64,000 nucleotides of DNA from Pontederia crassipes (lineage: Eukaryota; Streptophyta; Magnoliopsida; Commelinales; Pontederiaceae), in NCBI GenBank assembly GCA_030549335.1, contig CM060183.1, forward strand, positions 29,401,052 through 29,465,051. Direction: 5' to 3'. Made by a program: the position numbers and the translations under genes. Shown here piece after piece: positions 32,940 through 44,370 of this stretch. The notes under the pieces were generated by a model, which was not told the origin of the DNA, searched no databases, and saw nothing but the letters and a program-made list of their open reading frames with translations. The number at the start of each line of letters is the position of its first letter. Position 1 is the first letter of the stretch.

Positions 32940-33978
32940 ATAGTTAATGGTGTTGCATTTATACATTTAAATTTAGGCGGTGTAAATTCAAAATATATAT
33001 ATTATATGTGTAAATTCATACTTGGATCAATATTTAAAATTAGATGATCATTTAAATAAATTTTATTTTAAACAATACAAAAAGGTAAAATAATCCTTCT
33101 ATAGTTCTATGTGATGTAAATGGATTAATTAAGATTGTGCTGTAACTGTAAAATTTTCGCGACCCTTTTATTTGATTTTTTACCATTTTTTATTAGGTGC
33201 AAAAAGATCATCTAATTATTCATTTTGAACAACCAGTTTACTCCGACTTCAATTTTTAAACTTTGACGTTGTATTGAGTTTTGAACATCCATATAATGCT
33301 TATGATGAATTTTTTATGTATTCTTGAACAACATAGTTATAATTTCCGCACGGAAATATTCGGAGTGCATAACCTGACGTCTTTTTCTTTGAAAAAACAC
33401 ATCAATATGATCAGCACAACAATCACTTTTTAAAAATAAAATTAGGCATTGCCCAAAGTGAATATAGACAAAATTATAAAAATTTATCTTGTAAACTTTT
33501 TCTCTCTCTCAAATTATAGTTTTTCACGCACAAATTATAAATTTAATTCGAATTGACTTTCAAGTGTTTCGTCAAATTTTATTTAAACTTTTTTTTAATT
33601 TTTTTCTTTTAAAATAATTATGAAATCTTAAATTATTTTTTATCATAATAAAAAAGTTATAGTCAAGAAACGTAGTTTGAAGGAAACAATTGTATCAAAC
33701 CCCACAAATCTTTATCGTTTACAATTTACATGAAGACATTGACCTACGTTTCATTTTGTCCCGGACGAGAAAAAAACCATGAACTTGGTACACTAATCGC
33801 AGATCGCACACTTCACGTCGTGCAAACTCTCCTGCGCTACACAGACCACGAACTCACATCCGGACAGCAATTCCGTGAACTATTTTGGTCTCGCCGTCCT
33901 TAACGAGCGCGCAGCCTGCGGCGCACCTCCCTTGCCAACGCACGCCGACGTTAAACTTTTACTGAGTCGCGCGCAGTC
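32940..33978. other. AT-rich intergenic DNA
   Basis: No gene or clear transposon is seen. GC content rises from about 33750 into the small gene's 3' side. Confidence 0.5.
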
Positions 33979-34227
33979 TCACAGGCGGCCGAAGCGAAGG
34001 AAGAAGAAGCAGAGGGTTGCAAGGACGACAACTGCCTCGATGACCCAAAGCACGTAGAACAAGGCGCCGTCCATAAGGCCGAGGATGATATCGGAGTGCC
34101 GACGACTCCGTGTCAGTCTCCATCTCCTCCAAGCATCCCAGAGACCTCGGCCTCTGTAGGATCCGCGCTGCTTGCCCGCCATCATCTCCATCCTCTTCCT
34201 CAACCAATCTCTCCTTCTCCCCGCCAT
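33979..34227 (-). CDS. Small predicted single-pass membrane protein, unknown family
   Basis: A single 82-codon frame on the minus strand starts at an ATG (MAGRRRDWLRKRMEMMAGK) and stops with TGA. The N-terminal half is strongly basic (many Arg). Residues about 48-78 form one hydrophobic segment (DIILGLMDGALFYVLWVIEA, then VVVLATLCFFFLRFG), so an Arg-rich N-in membrane protein is predicted. The GC-rich local composition differs from the flanks, and the upstream minus-strand sequence is purine-rich like a 5'UTR. The overlapping plus- and minus-frame alternatives are less protein-like. I do not recognise a family. It could be a real small gene or a remnant of a larger one. Confidence 0.5.
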   Translation of the reverse strand: MAGRRRDWLRKRMEMMAGKQRGSYRGRGLWDAWRRWRLTRSRRHSDIILGLMDGALFYVLWVIEAVVVLATLCFFFLRFGRL

Positions 34228-35251
34228 TAGTGTATGTTGGAGGCTATAGCAATAAGCTAATTGCCCTCTTCCGCTCTCTGTCTCTCTTTCGTTTCTTCTT
34301 TGTACTTGTTGTTTGGGAGGTTTGTCTGGAGTTTGATCTTGTTAAGATGTGTAATTGAATCAGTGGGCGAGCACCGGACACATTTTATGTATGGATTTCT
34401 GTACGCGGTATCTTCAGCGCGACTCCGACTGCAGCTGAAGTAAGAGAAAAAGGAAGGGCGGAGGAAGCTGCGATATTAATATTAAGAAGGAACAGAGAAG
34501 CAGAGGACATGCATTCCACTTCGTGGCTCCAAGTGTATGACTGAAGGGAGCATGGTTTTGACTTTTTATTGCTATATAAAGTTGGGCAAAATTTTTGCAG
34601 CTAAGCTTGACAAGGTCGCATGAAATAGTCAAATAGATGAATTTGGTTCTGTTGCAGTGATGTAACAAAAGCTTGAAAGCGAGCAGTGAGTCAAAAAGTA
34701 TGGGCGAAGTTCACAACTATCTGGTTGTCTTGTCCGATTGATAGGGCGCGTAACGTCCTCACTTCTCACTGTATGCAGAATCGCAGCTCGTCACTGCTTA
34801 ACAGTTCATGGCTGCAACTCGAGCTGACGAATGGCGTGATGTAACATGCTATTCATAATTGAGATCCACATAGATTACAACGTGAGATGAACAAAACCCA
34901 ATCGAAAAATAATGCCTAGTTAATAATTAAATATCTATCCCCCTCGAACGTTTTGATAACAAAAGGAACTGTGAATGTATAACAACTCCATTTTAAAGCC
35001 TCATCTTTTTTAGCATATTACGATTCAAGAATGAGTTAACTGGATAGTGAAAATGATAATATAAACCAGCATTGTCCAAATGTTCTTGTTCACCGTCTGT
35101 AGTGTTTTCGCATAACTTGGATATTATTGCCAACTATCTCAAAGAATATAAATTACAAATGAGCCTAAGAAATGGTAGTCTCTTGGAATTTAGCAGGCAG
35201 GCGTCCCATAAATGATACGTACACACACAAGGTAGGCTCTACTTAATCTGC
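34228..35251. other. Intergenic DNA and 3' flank of Lhcb1 copy 1
   Basis: The left part is CT-rich (promoter side of the small minus-strand gene). The remainder is featureless and includes the Lhcb1 3'UTR (minus) near 35150-35251. Confidence 0.5.
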
Positions 35252-36052
35252 TCACTTCCCAGGAACGAAGTTGGTGGCGAAAGCCCAGGCGTTGTTGTTA
35301 ACGGGATCCGCGAGGTGGTCGGTCAAGTTCTCCAGCGGCCCCTTGCCGGTGACGATGGCCTGAACGAAGAATCCGAACATGGAGAACATGGCCAGCCTGC
35401 CGTTCTTGAGTTCCTTCACTTTGAGTTCGGCGAAAGCCTCTGGGTCATCGGCGAGACCGAGGGGGTCGAAGCTGCCACCGGGATACAGCGGGTCGACGAC
35501 TTCCCCGAGCGGCCCTCCGGCAATGCGGTAACCCTCGACGGCGCCCATGAGAACGACCTGACAAGCCCAGATGGCCAGGATGCTCTGAGCGTGGATCAAG
35601 CTCGGGTTGCCTAGGTAGTCCAAGCCGCCCTCGCTGAAGATCTGTGAGCCGGCCTTGAACCACACGGCCTCGCCGAACTTGACGCCGTTGCGGGCGAGGA
35701 GCTCGGGGAAGACGCAGCCGAGGGCGCCGAGCATGGCCCAGCGTGAGTGGATAACCTCGAGCTCGCGGTTCTTGGCGAAGGTCTCGGGATCGGCCGAGAG
35801 ACCAGCAGTGTCCCACCCATAGTCGCCGGGGAATTCACCTGTCAAGTACGATGGCGCCTCGCCGGAGAAGGGACCGAGGTACTTGACACGGTCGGGGCCG
35901 TACCACGGGCTGCCGGAGGAGACGGGCTTAGGCTTGCCGCTTGTCTTGCCGCGCATGGTGATCCTGCCCTCGCCCAGGATCTTGGAGGCGGAGGGGGCGA
36001 GCTTGACGGCCTTGCCGGCAAGGGATGGGGAGGAAAGGGCCATGGTCGCCAT
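35252..36052 (-). CDS. Lhcb1: LHCII type I chlorophyll a/b-binding protein (Lhcb1), copy 1
   Basis: Intronless, 266 aa, the standard Lhcb1 length. A Ser/Ala-rich chloroplast transit peptide occupies about residues 1-33; the mature part begins near [11 protein letters not shown]. The trimerisation motif WYGPDR, the helix-B/A signatures ([14 protein letters not shown] and [12 protein letters not shown], Glu/His/Asn chlorophyll ligands plus paired Glu-Arg bridges) and helix C ([20 protein letters not shown]) are all intact. The product binds chlorophylls and xanthophylls in thylakoid LHCII trimers, harvests light for photosystem II and takes part in state transitions. Compared with the other three copies it has Lys24 for Glu in the transit peptide, Thr244 for Ala and Phe258 for Tyr. 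It is the only copy on the minus strand. It probably responds to light through the CCAAT/GATA promoter block. Confidence 0.96.
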   Translation of the reverse strand: MATMALSSPSLAGKAVKLAPSASKILGEGRITMRGKTSGKPKPVSSGSPWYGPDRVKYLGPFSGEAPSYLTGEFPGDYGWDTAGLSADPETFAKNRELEVIHSRWAMLGALGCVFPELLARNGVKFGEAVWFKAGSQIFSEGGLDYLGNPSLIHAQSILAIWACQVVLMGAVEGYRIAGGPLGEVVDPLYPGGSFDPLGLADDPEAFAELKVKELKNGRLAMFSMFGFFVQAIVTGKGPLENLTDHLADPVNNNAWAFATNFVPGK

Positions 36053-36150
36053 TGTTGATTAGAAGACGAAGGTGGCTTAGCCCTTTGGAGTGGAGTTGTG
36101 GTGGATCGTGGACTGCTGCCTGGTGAGTGTAAAGCATGCAACCGTGGGGA

Positions 36151-36225
36151 TTAAATAGCATGCAGGAACGCAGAAGAGACGAGGAACCTTATCCCCACTC
36201 TAACATTTGTCTATGTTCTCATTGG
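36151..36225 (-). promoter_or_regulatory. CCAAT-GATA-TATA promoter block of Lhcb1 copy 1
   Basis: Reading the minus strand: CCAATGAGAACATAGAC, then GTGGGGATAAGG, then GCTATTTAATCC as TATA box, 67 bp from CCAAT to TATA. The order and text match the copy-3 promoter at 45953-46028. CCAAT and GATA/I-box elements are classical light-responsive parts of Cab promoters. Confidence 0.7.
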
Positions 36226-36239
36226 TCAGTGCTGAGTCT

Positions 36240-37692
36240 CTTACTGGGAAGAGGGAACATCAATATATTGAAATATTATGTTATGAGCCTTCAATCTTCT
36301 TATCATCCAAAGGAATGCATAGCATAGGCCTCATATCCGTGGCATAGCTTTTCTCCAATCAGCTCATGCCAATTAGTTGTTAGCATTGACAGTATGGATA
36401 ATATCCAATAGAATTCAAAAACTGGGAAAAAAAGTATCATGTTATGTTCATTGTGTAATTTATCCTGCATACTTGTTCTTGATGGGTCGTGGTTGTCTTG
36501 GAATAAAAAGTATCACATTTGTTGTGTTCTTTTTTGTAAATGAAAACACCATAAAATTTTCTTCCAACGAGTTCTTTCGATGTGATGCATTGCTAAAGTG
36601 GAAGATTTTATCAAAATGTCTTAAAACATATATTAGAACACTGAAATTATAGGGAGTCAAGTCCCAAAAGCTGACATCAAATAGAAACGAAACCGGTTGA
36701 ACTGTACGCTTCTGAATCAAGCCTATATTTGAATCTTAGTAAAGGTTTTCTCATGTAAAGCTCCAGGTGGTTTCATGGCACCAACCTATGGAAATTGTAC
36801 TCCTCCTTGGTGTGGCTCCTGTACTTGGAAACTACATGAAGCCAGCTTTTCGCATCCCAGTGTCTCATCAGCCACCGAACATGGGCTACCTAATTCCTCT
36901 GCAATTTCGTCCAGCTACTTTCCAGCACTTGTGGTCTGCCAGCAATCAATCCGTTGATCTCAAACTTCTGTTATTAAGCAGTTGTGAAATTTGACTGGTT
37001 CATGGTGTAGCAGACAGATGAAATAGCACATGTCCCGGCCAAGAAGTGAGTCATTTTCTGGTTGCCGTTTGGAAATTGCAAACATCAAAATAAAGTGAAT
37101 TGCATGTAGCCGAGAAAACAGTGAATTGCAGGGAAGCACAGCAAGCAACCCTTCTAAGAATACACCTCTACGAAGCAAAGATGTTTTACTGCTCTTTCCA
37201 ATAGATCCAATTACGAACAATCTCAGTCAACCCTGACAATCAGTTGACAAAGATAATCAAATTCGTAGAATCAAGGTTGTGAACTTTTACCTCACAATCC
37301 TAGCTCTGTTTCTGAATCAACATCAAGGATTTTCCAATGCCTTGCCTGATTACCAATGGATCTAGCAATGAGCATGCATTCTTATTATCAGACTATCTGG
37401 TTTCCTGATCTAAATAATTTACTATCAAAAGCAACCTTCTTAATGTTTCTTTTCTCTTAAATTTTTGCTGAGCAGAGTTGAATGTGTAAAGCCTCTTAGT
37501 GTCGATGTGGTAAAGTTCTACAAGAAATAAAGCAATAGATGTAGCATTAAGAATGCTTCAATTCTGTCTAGGAAGTTTCGATTTTTCTTTGGAGATGATA
37601 AAACGCCTTCGTTCAATGAGTAAACAAAGGTAGATGACTGTACAAAGGTCAGAAACAAATTACTTCAGTTCAATTGACTCAATCGAACTAGT
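36240..37692. other. Intergenic DNA upstream of Lhcb1 copy 1
   Basis: Several short frames (36377-36652, 36767-36994, 36775-36957) have no recognisable domain or splice context. No repeat structure is evident. The segment ends at the AATCA target site of the solo LTR. Confidence 0.45.
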
Positions 37693-37697
37693 AATCA

Positions 37698-40600
37698 TGT
37701 AGCGCCCCGAGGGACGCCACATGTGGGACTCCTGTACCTCTACTTTGATTATTTGACCTCTTTCTTCGAACAATTCATTGACTAGGCAATCAAACACGAC
37801 AGCAATGCAAAACGGAAGAATAAATGAATATAATATTATAGCGGAAGACTTCATGAATACAATAAAGAATAACTTAGCGAAAGAATCAACAAGTATATAT
37901 ATATATATATGAATAGCGGAAGACTTAAACATGTAAGAAATAGCATAGCGGAAGATTATACGATAAGAGGAATACGACAAAAATCAAAGCAAATGCGGAA
38001 GCTGAATATATTAAAGGTTTACTAGCCTTCATAAGATGCAACAATACATGAACCACATACGTCCAAAAAGTGATCCAAAATATATCTCAAAAAGGTGCCT
38101 TAGTATGAGCAAACAATCTCATTACTAAGCACAATGCGGGAAGCAAAAAGGTGTACTCGTCCGCCTAAAAAGATAGTGGCTCATGAATGCAAGACTAGTC
38201 TAGATAAAGTAACGACTCTGGTCCATAAGGACACGGTGGGACCTATCACCATACACGACTCAACACATACAACGATAACACAAATAACTACGAGTCCTCT
38301 CCATAAGGACCATATGCAGTAGAACACCACCCCGTCGAGACCTCCGTACGTGCAGCACCACCTCACGTCTAATCATCATGCACATGTGGGGAACACACAG
38401 AGGAGCAAGCTCAATCGTTAGCATAAACCTAAGTGCGAGTTCATATAAATAATAAATCAGTTCTATCCAAACATAGCATGAAATATAATAGATAATCAAC
38501 GAAAGAGTAAAATCAAGTCATCATGGATAGAACTCATCAGTCATGGCATGGATAGAGAGCATAGTAACAATGCCATATCTGAATATCATAATCAATAAAG
38601 AAAAGAACACATTTCCATATTCAATTGCCATGCTTAACTTTTATACATTCGTACTTGTTTGCTTTCATGCTTTTCTTTCATTCATTCATAACTTTACATC
38701 TTTTCATCCATCTTTACTTTCATCTTTTGAAGAGATCTTCATCTTTAGGGAAATACCATTGCATAAAACTGATGATACAGCTATCTAGATATCATATGCA
38801 CGTGGGGGATCAGTGTCATGACGAACCCCGTCAGGTTAGAATGACCTCGCCACCGACGAAAGGAATCATCTGTGGGAGAAACTCCCGCCTAGATAGAGCA
38901 AATGATGACCCATGAGGGAGCCTGTTACGAGGCAAGAACATCATCCCTCATCGTACATGTGCTCGTCTTTCATTTTATCGATCAAGGCAAATGCAGGTCT
39001 TCATCTTTCGATGGATCTTTGTTTGTTTAGAAAATCCTGTGGATGAAAGTCTATTGAGAAGAATCAGGTTTAAGATGTCAAGATTATGACTTCCATTCCA
39101 CACGACGGATGCTCAAAAAGTCATGGGTCATCTGTCGAGAACATTTCGGCTGACCGTAGGAGTGCGGTCGCCGCTTTTCATCATTCTTATTCATCATGTC
39201 GTAGTTCATAATCATTCGTCATCATGTTCATGAAAAATCATCATTTTCTTTAGAATCATGATCATAGTCGTAAATCGAAAAGTTCGGGGAAACATCATTA
39301 TCCTCCTTAGCATAATTTAGCATAACCATACTTAGTAAATTTCGTGAGGAGAAAACAATGGTCGTTCAGTGAAAGGCATGGTTTCATAAGGAATCAGGGA
39401 GAACAATGTTCGTAGGATTAACATGAGATTTGATCAAGGGGTGTCTTATTAAATCAAAAGTCGAGAAAAAGTAATAAGTATAGAAATCGATCAGAACCCG
39501 GGCCGAGTAAAGGAAACCCGTGCCGAGTTGGCCTTAATCAAGCTCGGTCTGTCGGAGTGAAGACCGAGTGGAAAAACTCGGGCCAATTGGAAGAAACCCG
39601 AGCCGAGTTGGTTGAGATCGGGCTCGGTTTGTCAAGGTAAAAACCGAGAAGAGGATCCGGGCTGGGCACAGTTCACACCCGGGCCGAGTTTGAAAGGCGA
39701 TCGAGTCGGGAGAATCAATTCTCCCGATCGTCTTCTCCGCCTGAAAACCCGGACCGAGTCGTGGGTGACCTGGTTCGGGCACCTGGTTCGCCCCGAGCTC
39801 GAGCTCGGCGTCCATGGCGGATCGGGTCATGCTCGGAGTAACCCGGTGCGGCCTGACCGAGCTCGAGCTGAGTTCTGAGGAACCCGAGCCGGGTTCGTTC
39901 AAGTCGTAAAATAGGTTCTCATAGTTCATCTTTTCCGGTGATCGCCGGAGGTTTACAACTAGGAAATCTACGTCATTGGCATCCGTTCATGAAGTACAAA
40001 GCGTCTAGAGTCTATTACACAGCAATAACAGTCCTAAGCATGCATCTAAGAAAGAAAAATGTTAATGACATTTCATACGTTCACGTCATCTTTACAATGG
40101 TTCATTCATGCATATAATCGTTCCAGTCTCATACATTTACATCCTTGCATAATCTGTTCAGTCATACATATCATCATGGCAGTTGGCATACACTTATTAA
40201 ATCATGACAGTCGAGTCATCATCTTGACATACTGTAGAGCATGAAAAATTCGTATTTGCAGATCGGTTCATGGGTTCAAATCAGGCATGCGAAGTTCGTT
40301 TAGAAGCGCGATTTATGATAGAGATCCTGAATCCACACACCTTAAAGCCTGAGAAACTGGGGTTCGTCCGAGTGTGGTTCCTTCCTACTCTGCCCTTCCT
40401 ATCGTCGGAGCTGGCCACCGACGTCCTTCCGTGCTCGCTGTTCGTGCACGTCGAGAAAAGAGGGAACGGTCGAGTGAGAATGAGAAGATCATAGTCATAC
40501 GAACGACAAGAAGACAGGGGCGTTTTCTCACCGCTTAAGGCTGCTGTTGTCCGCCTGCGTTGGAGCTGACCTTCGACGTCGTCCGTGCTCGCCGCTGTCC

Positions 40601-41076
40601 GTTCGTCGGAGAGAAAAGAGGATGAGTGAGAAACGATATCCGAATGGTGAGAACAGAGGGAAAACAAAGAGATGGAGCAGAGATCGGGCCCTTTCAGTGT
40701 CGTTGTTCCTCTCCGAGCGTTACGTTGCTCTCGCCGGAGATGTTTGCCGACGTCGCCTGCTCGTCACCCGCTGTTCGTGCACCGGAGAGGAGAACGAAAA
40801 TGAGTGAGGACAGCAGTTCGACTAGAAGAAAAATAGAGCAGCAAAGGGGAGAAAGAAGAGGCCGGGGCGCCCCTTTTATAGAGAGATGGAAAGAGGCTGG
40901 CCGTCATTCCTCCCACAGCAATCCAGCGGCAGGATTGCTGCGCCATGTGTCCGTCGTCGAGCTGCGAAGTCAGCTCGGCCATTGGAGCTCGGCTTTGCGG
41001 GAGAGAGAGACACAGAGAGAGGCTTGGTAGTACACGACGAGGAAGAAGGATAGAAGGGGAAGACCGTTGTGTTACA
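37698..41076 (-). mobile_element. Solo LTR, 3379 bp, with 5-bp target duplication
   Basis: The plus strand reads TGTAGCGCCCCGAGGG at the left end and GTTGTGTTACA at the right end (TG...CA). A perfect 5-bp direct repeat AATCA (37693-37697 and 41077-41081) flanks it, and no internal region is present, so this is a solo LTR left by LTR-LTR recombination. Minus orientation is set by a TATA box TATAAAAGGG (rev. comp. of 41 kb side, 40871-40880), about 200 bp from the LTR start. The U3/R region shows degenerate GGGCCGAGT / CTCGGCTCG repeats (39490-39900), a (TA)n tract at about 37895-37910, and GA/CT-rich text near the TATA. Frames inside it are not genes. Confidence 0.88.
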
Positions 41077-41081
41077 AATCA

Positions 41082-42336
41082 GATTAGCAAGGTCGTCCAA
41101 ACTTTTAACATGGGAGGATTTGGTCTTACAGCTTCACAAGTGGTCATGGATATTGATAACATCTAATGGTAATTATCACATCCTGATCAAATTTGTCGAT
41201 TTCATCATCAGATTTTTTTTCCTGTGAGAGTAGGTGAAAGATATTTTGTAAGGTACTCTTTTGAGTGTCCTTAATGTCACTCCTCACATATTTAATCCCA
41301 TTCCAAACTCATCATTTTACCTTTTATATTATTTTAACTTATTTGTCATTCTCTCTCTCCTTACTTTCACGTCCAACTGACCATGTATCTCTATTCTCTT
41401 TCTTCATGCTAATGCTAATTATTATTATTTGCTTAATAGTATAAATTGGATTGCTGTACAAACTTATTAATTTAATTAATATGGAAACCAGAATAAGATT
41501 AGACAAAAATTTTTGTCTTATGAATATACAAAATAAAATGAAAATAAGAAGAGTGAAAAATAATAAAAAAAATATATTGAAATAATTAATTTTTGAATAA
41601 TTATTAAGTGTCCGTTGTTTTTTTAATTTTTGTTAAGAAAATACTAATTCATTTCCAAAATAATTGGTTGCTCAATCAATTAGTTGAAGTTAAACAAATA
41701 TTTTATTAAGATATGATGATGAATTGAATTGGGTCAACTCATTAATATTTTTATATCATTCGATGCTCACTTTCACTATATAATTATATTCTTTTAATTA
41801 GGATTTATCATCCTATCATAGATATTTATTTGCTGTTTCATATCTCTTGTATTTTTACTTTGTTCTTCAATTTGTTTATGTTTTTTTTTTAATTTCTGAA
41901 ACACTTATAAGAAGATGAGGAGTCTTTTCTTTTTGCAATATTCTATCTTTCTTTTCACAGCTCTTACTCCCCACTCTCTCATCCTGGACGTTACAGTTTT
42001 CAAGACATTTTTTTTCTTTTGCTTGAAAGTAGAAAAGTAAGGACAATACAGTCTATTTGGAGTGGAAATAAGGATCTTGGGAGTGGCATTAGCCGCCCTA
42101 CCCTTTTTCCCCACTGCTAATAGAAACTGTTTCAAAGCTCAAGGACGACACCACCATGCAGTAGCAGCCAGACATAAAAAGGACAACCAACCATATGCAA
42201 GTGAATTTTAAATTGTCCACGATCCAATCACCAACGGAAAAGTGATCCTTGACCACAGAAAACCAGAAGTGATCTGAAGTTGTAGTGGCTCACAACGCAC
42301 GAGAGCGTTCGACATAAATCACGACCGCGAACTTGG
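41082..42336. other. Intergenic DNA upstream of Lhcb1 copy 2
   Basis: AT-rich, with CTCTCTCTCC-type runs at about 41350. No gene is recognised. Confidence 0.5.
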
Positions 42337-42420
42337 CCAATCGCGCAACGTATCGAGATTTCGTAGGATAAGCACAGTGCCTTCTCACGCTCTGCAATCA
42401 CCTTCTCCTTCTTTTAAAAT
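42337..42420 (+). promoter_or_regulatory. CCAAT-GATAAG-TATA-like promoter block of Lhcb1 copy 2
   Basis: CCAAT at 42337-42341, GATAAG at 42367-42372 and a weak TATA-like TTTTAAAA at about 42412-42419, about 80 bp before the ATG. The order matches the other Lhcb1 copies, but the surrounding text has diverged. Confidence 0.5.
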
Positions 42421-42498
42421 CATCAGCTTCTGTCAAGTCTCTTCACCAAAAACACGCACTTGCTTACCACTCATCATTTCCACAACTAGCTCATAGCA

Positions 42499-43302
42499 AT
42501 GGCTGCTTCCATGGCCCTGTCCTCTCCGTCCCTCGCCGGTAAGGCCATCAAGCTCGCGCCCTCGGGCTCCGAGATCCTGGGAGAGGGCAGGATCACCATG
42601 CGTGGCAAGACCAGCGGCAAGCCCAAGCCTGTCTCATCCGGCAGCCCGTGGTATGGCCCTGATCGTGTCAAGTACCTCGGACCCTTCTCCGGCGAGGCTC
42701 CCTCCTACTTGACCGGCGAGTTCCCTGGCGACTACGGCTGGGACACCGCCGGGCTTTCGGCCGACCCCGAGACCTTCGCCAAGAACCGCGAACTTGAGGT
42801 CATCCACTCCCGCTGGGCCATGCTCGGCGCCCTTGGATGCGTCTTCCCCGAGCTCCTCGCCCGCAACGGTGTCAAGTTCGGCGAGGCCGTGTGGTTCAAG
42901 GCCGGCTCACAGATCTTCAGCGAGGGCGGCTTGGACTACCTGGGCAACCCGAGCTTAATCCACGCTCAGAGCATCCTCGCCATCTGGGCTTGTCAGGTGG
43001 TCCTCATGGGCGCCGTCGAGGGTTACCGCATTGCCGGAGGGCCGCTCGGGGAAGTCGTCGACCCGCTGTACCCCGGTGGCAGCTTCGACCCCCTCGGCCT
43101 CGCCGATGACCCCGAGGCTTTCGCCGAGCTCAAGGTGAAGGAGCTCAAGAATGGCAGGCTGGCCATGTTCTCCATGTTCGGGTTCTTCGTTCAGGCCATC
43201 GTCACCGGCAAGGGACCGCTCGAGAACTTGGCCGACCACCTCGCGGATCCTGTCAACAACAACGCCTGGGCTTACGCCACCAACTTCGTCCCCGGCAAGT
43301 GA
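42499..43302 (+). CDS. Lhcb1: LHCII type I chlorophyll a/b-binding protein (Lhcb1), copy 2
   Basis: Intronless, 267 aa. The start [12 protein letters not shown] is one residue longer than copies 1 and 3, and the transit peptide is distinct ([13 protein letters not shown]). The mature protein has WYGPDR, the two paired-helix motifs and helix C, and ends [11 protein letters not shown], identical to copy 3 in the mature part as far as I can compare by eye. It makes the same antenna protein as copy 1. First of three tandem plus-strand copies; 3' flank and promoter text differ from the others, suggesting the flanks diverged while the coding parts stayed alike (gene conversion or strong constraint). 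Confidence 0.96.
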   Translation: MAASMALSSPSLAGKAIKLAPSGSEILGEGRITMRGKTSGKPKPVSSGSPWYGPDRVKYLGPFSGEAPSYLTGEFPGDYGWDTAGLSADPETFAKNRELEVIHSRWAMLGALGCVFPELLARNGVKFGEAVWFKAGSQIFSEGGLDYLGNPSLIHAQSILAIWACQVVLMGAVEGYRIAGGPLGEVVDPLYPGGSFDPLGLADDPEAFAELKVKELKNGRLAMFSMFGFFVQAIVTGKGPLENLADHLADPVNNNAWAYATNFVPGK

Positions 43303-43724
43303 GTGATTGCACGTCCTTACTGCTGCAACCACTGCTCTTCCTCACGGTGTGAATTGCGATCTTGTAACTTGGGTGCGCGGCTTGATGTTTGCACTTGGCA
43401 GCAATCAGTGTAAAAGGGTTGTACATTATTATATGTTACGATCTCCTGTATGTATTTTAAAATGATGTCAAGACCTGTATAATTATTTGAGGAAACTTCT
43501 GTTTAATGCATTACATTGGCATTCTTTCTTTTTACTCAACGTCTTCTAAGGAAATCTAATTAAATGTAAATATAATATGAAATGTCCTGATATAAAAAGT
43601 GCGGTCCGAAAAGGAACCACTCCAAAAGAGATAAATAAAAATGTTAGTTTGATATTCGTCTGAAAAAAAATCTAAGCCTTTTCGGCTTAAATGTGCACTA
43701 TCCAAATCATTGTGTTTACAATTT

Positions 43725-44370
43725 TGGATAATTGCATTATATTTTTACATTACATAACAATTACATTTGTCTATAAAAAATTATCTTTTATTAAATTATC
43801 AGTAATGTATATTACCTTATTTATTGTATATAAATAATCACTCTAGCAATTGAAATAACTTTTTATTTATAAAAAAATATTAAATAATATATATAATATT
43901 CTTTAAGTCAAAATTTATATATCATTTAAAACTTGAACATGAAATTCATAAAATAAAAAGTAAAGATATGTTTATAAATCATTTGATCTTTGAAATGGAA
44001 CTAAACTAAATAATTCAATAATTATTTTATATATGTAATATTCAAAATAATTATTGTATATATAACTAATATAATATTGCATATGTGTGAATACAATAAT
44101 AACAATTCACATGAATCAACTATTATTAGTTATGATGGTGATAATAATAACAATAATTTCCTGTATTGTTGCTAATATTATATAATACAATTTCATGGTC
44201 TATTTGTATAATATAGAAAAGGGTGAATATGAAAAGAAAAAATAATAATTTGAATGCACACTCTGCTTCTTAGGTAACGTGCATTTGTAGTCAATTCAGA
44301 TTACTTAAAATTTTAAAAATATAATGAATCAACATAATTAAGTTTAGATTATCAATAAATATAAACAGAT
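43725..44370 (+). repeat. AT-rich dispersed repeat, copy B
   Basis: Shares ordered blocks with copies A (25640) and C (53700): TTAAATTATCAGTAATGTAT, ATTACCTTATTTATT, CTCTAGCAATT, TATTCTTTAAGTCAAA, and a tail with TTAGATTATCAATAA. Located between Lhcb1 copies 2 and 3. Confidence 0.6.

Noticed and set aside
35315-36161. Antisense and alternate-frame frames inside Lhcb1 copy 1
   Set aside because: They are shadows of a GC-rich coding sequence; the same occurs in the other three copies.
36767-36994. Cysteine-containing frame (GNCTPPWCGSCTW) considered as a secreted peptide such as an EPF-like protein
   Set aside because: No signal peptide is present and the Cys spacing does not match EPF/EPFL or other peptide families I know.
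40059-41166. Frames in the right part of the solo LTR (61-134 codons)
   Set aside because: They overlap each other on both strands within U3/R/U5 sequence and show no retroviral or host domain.
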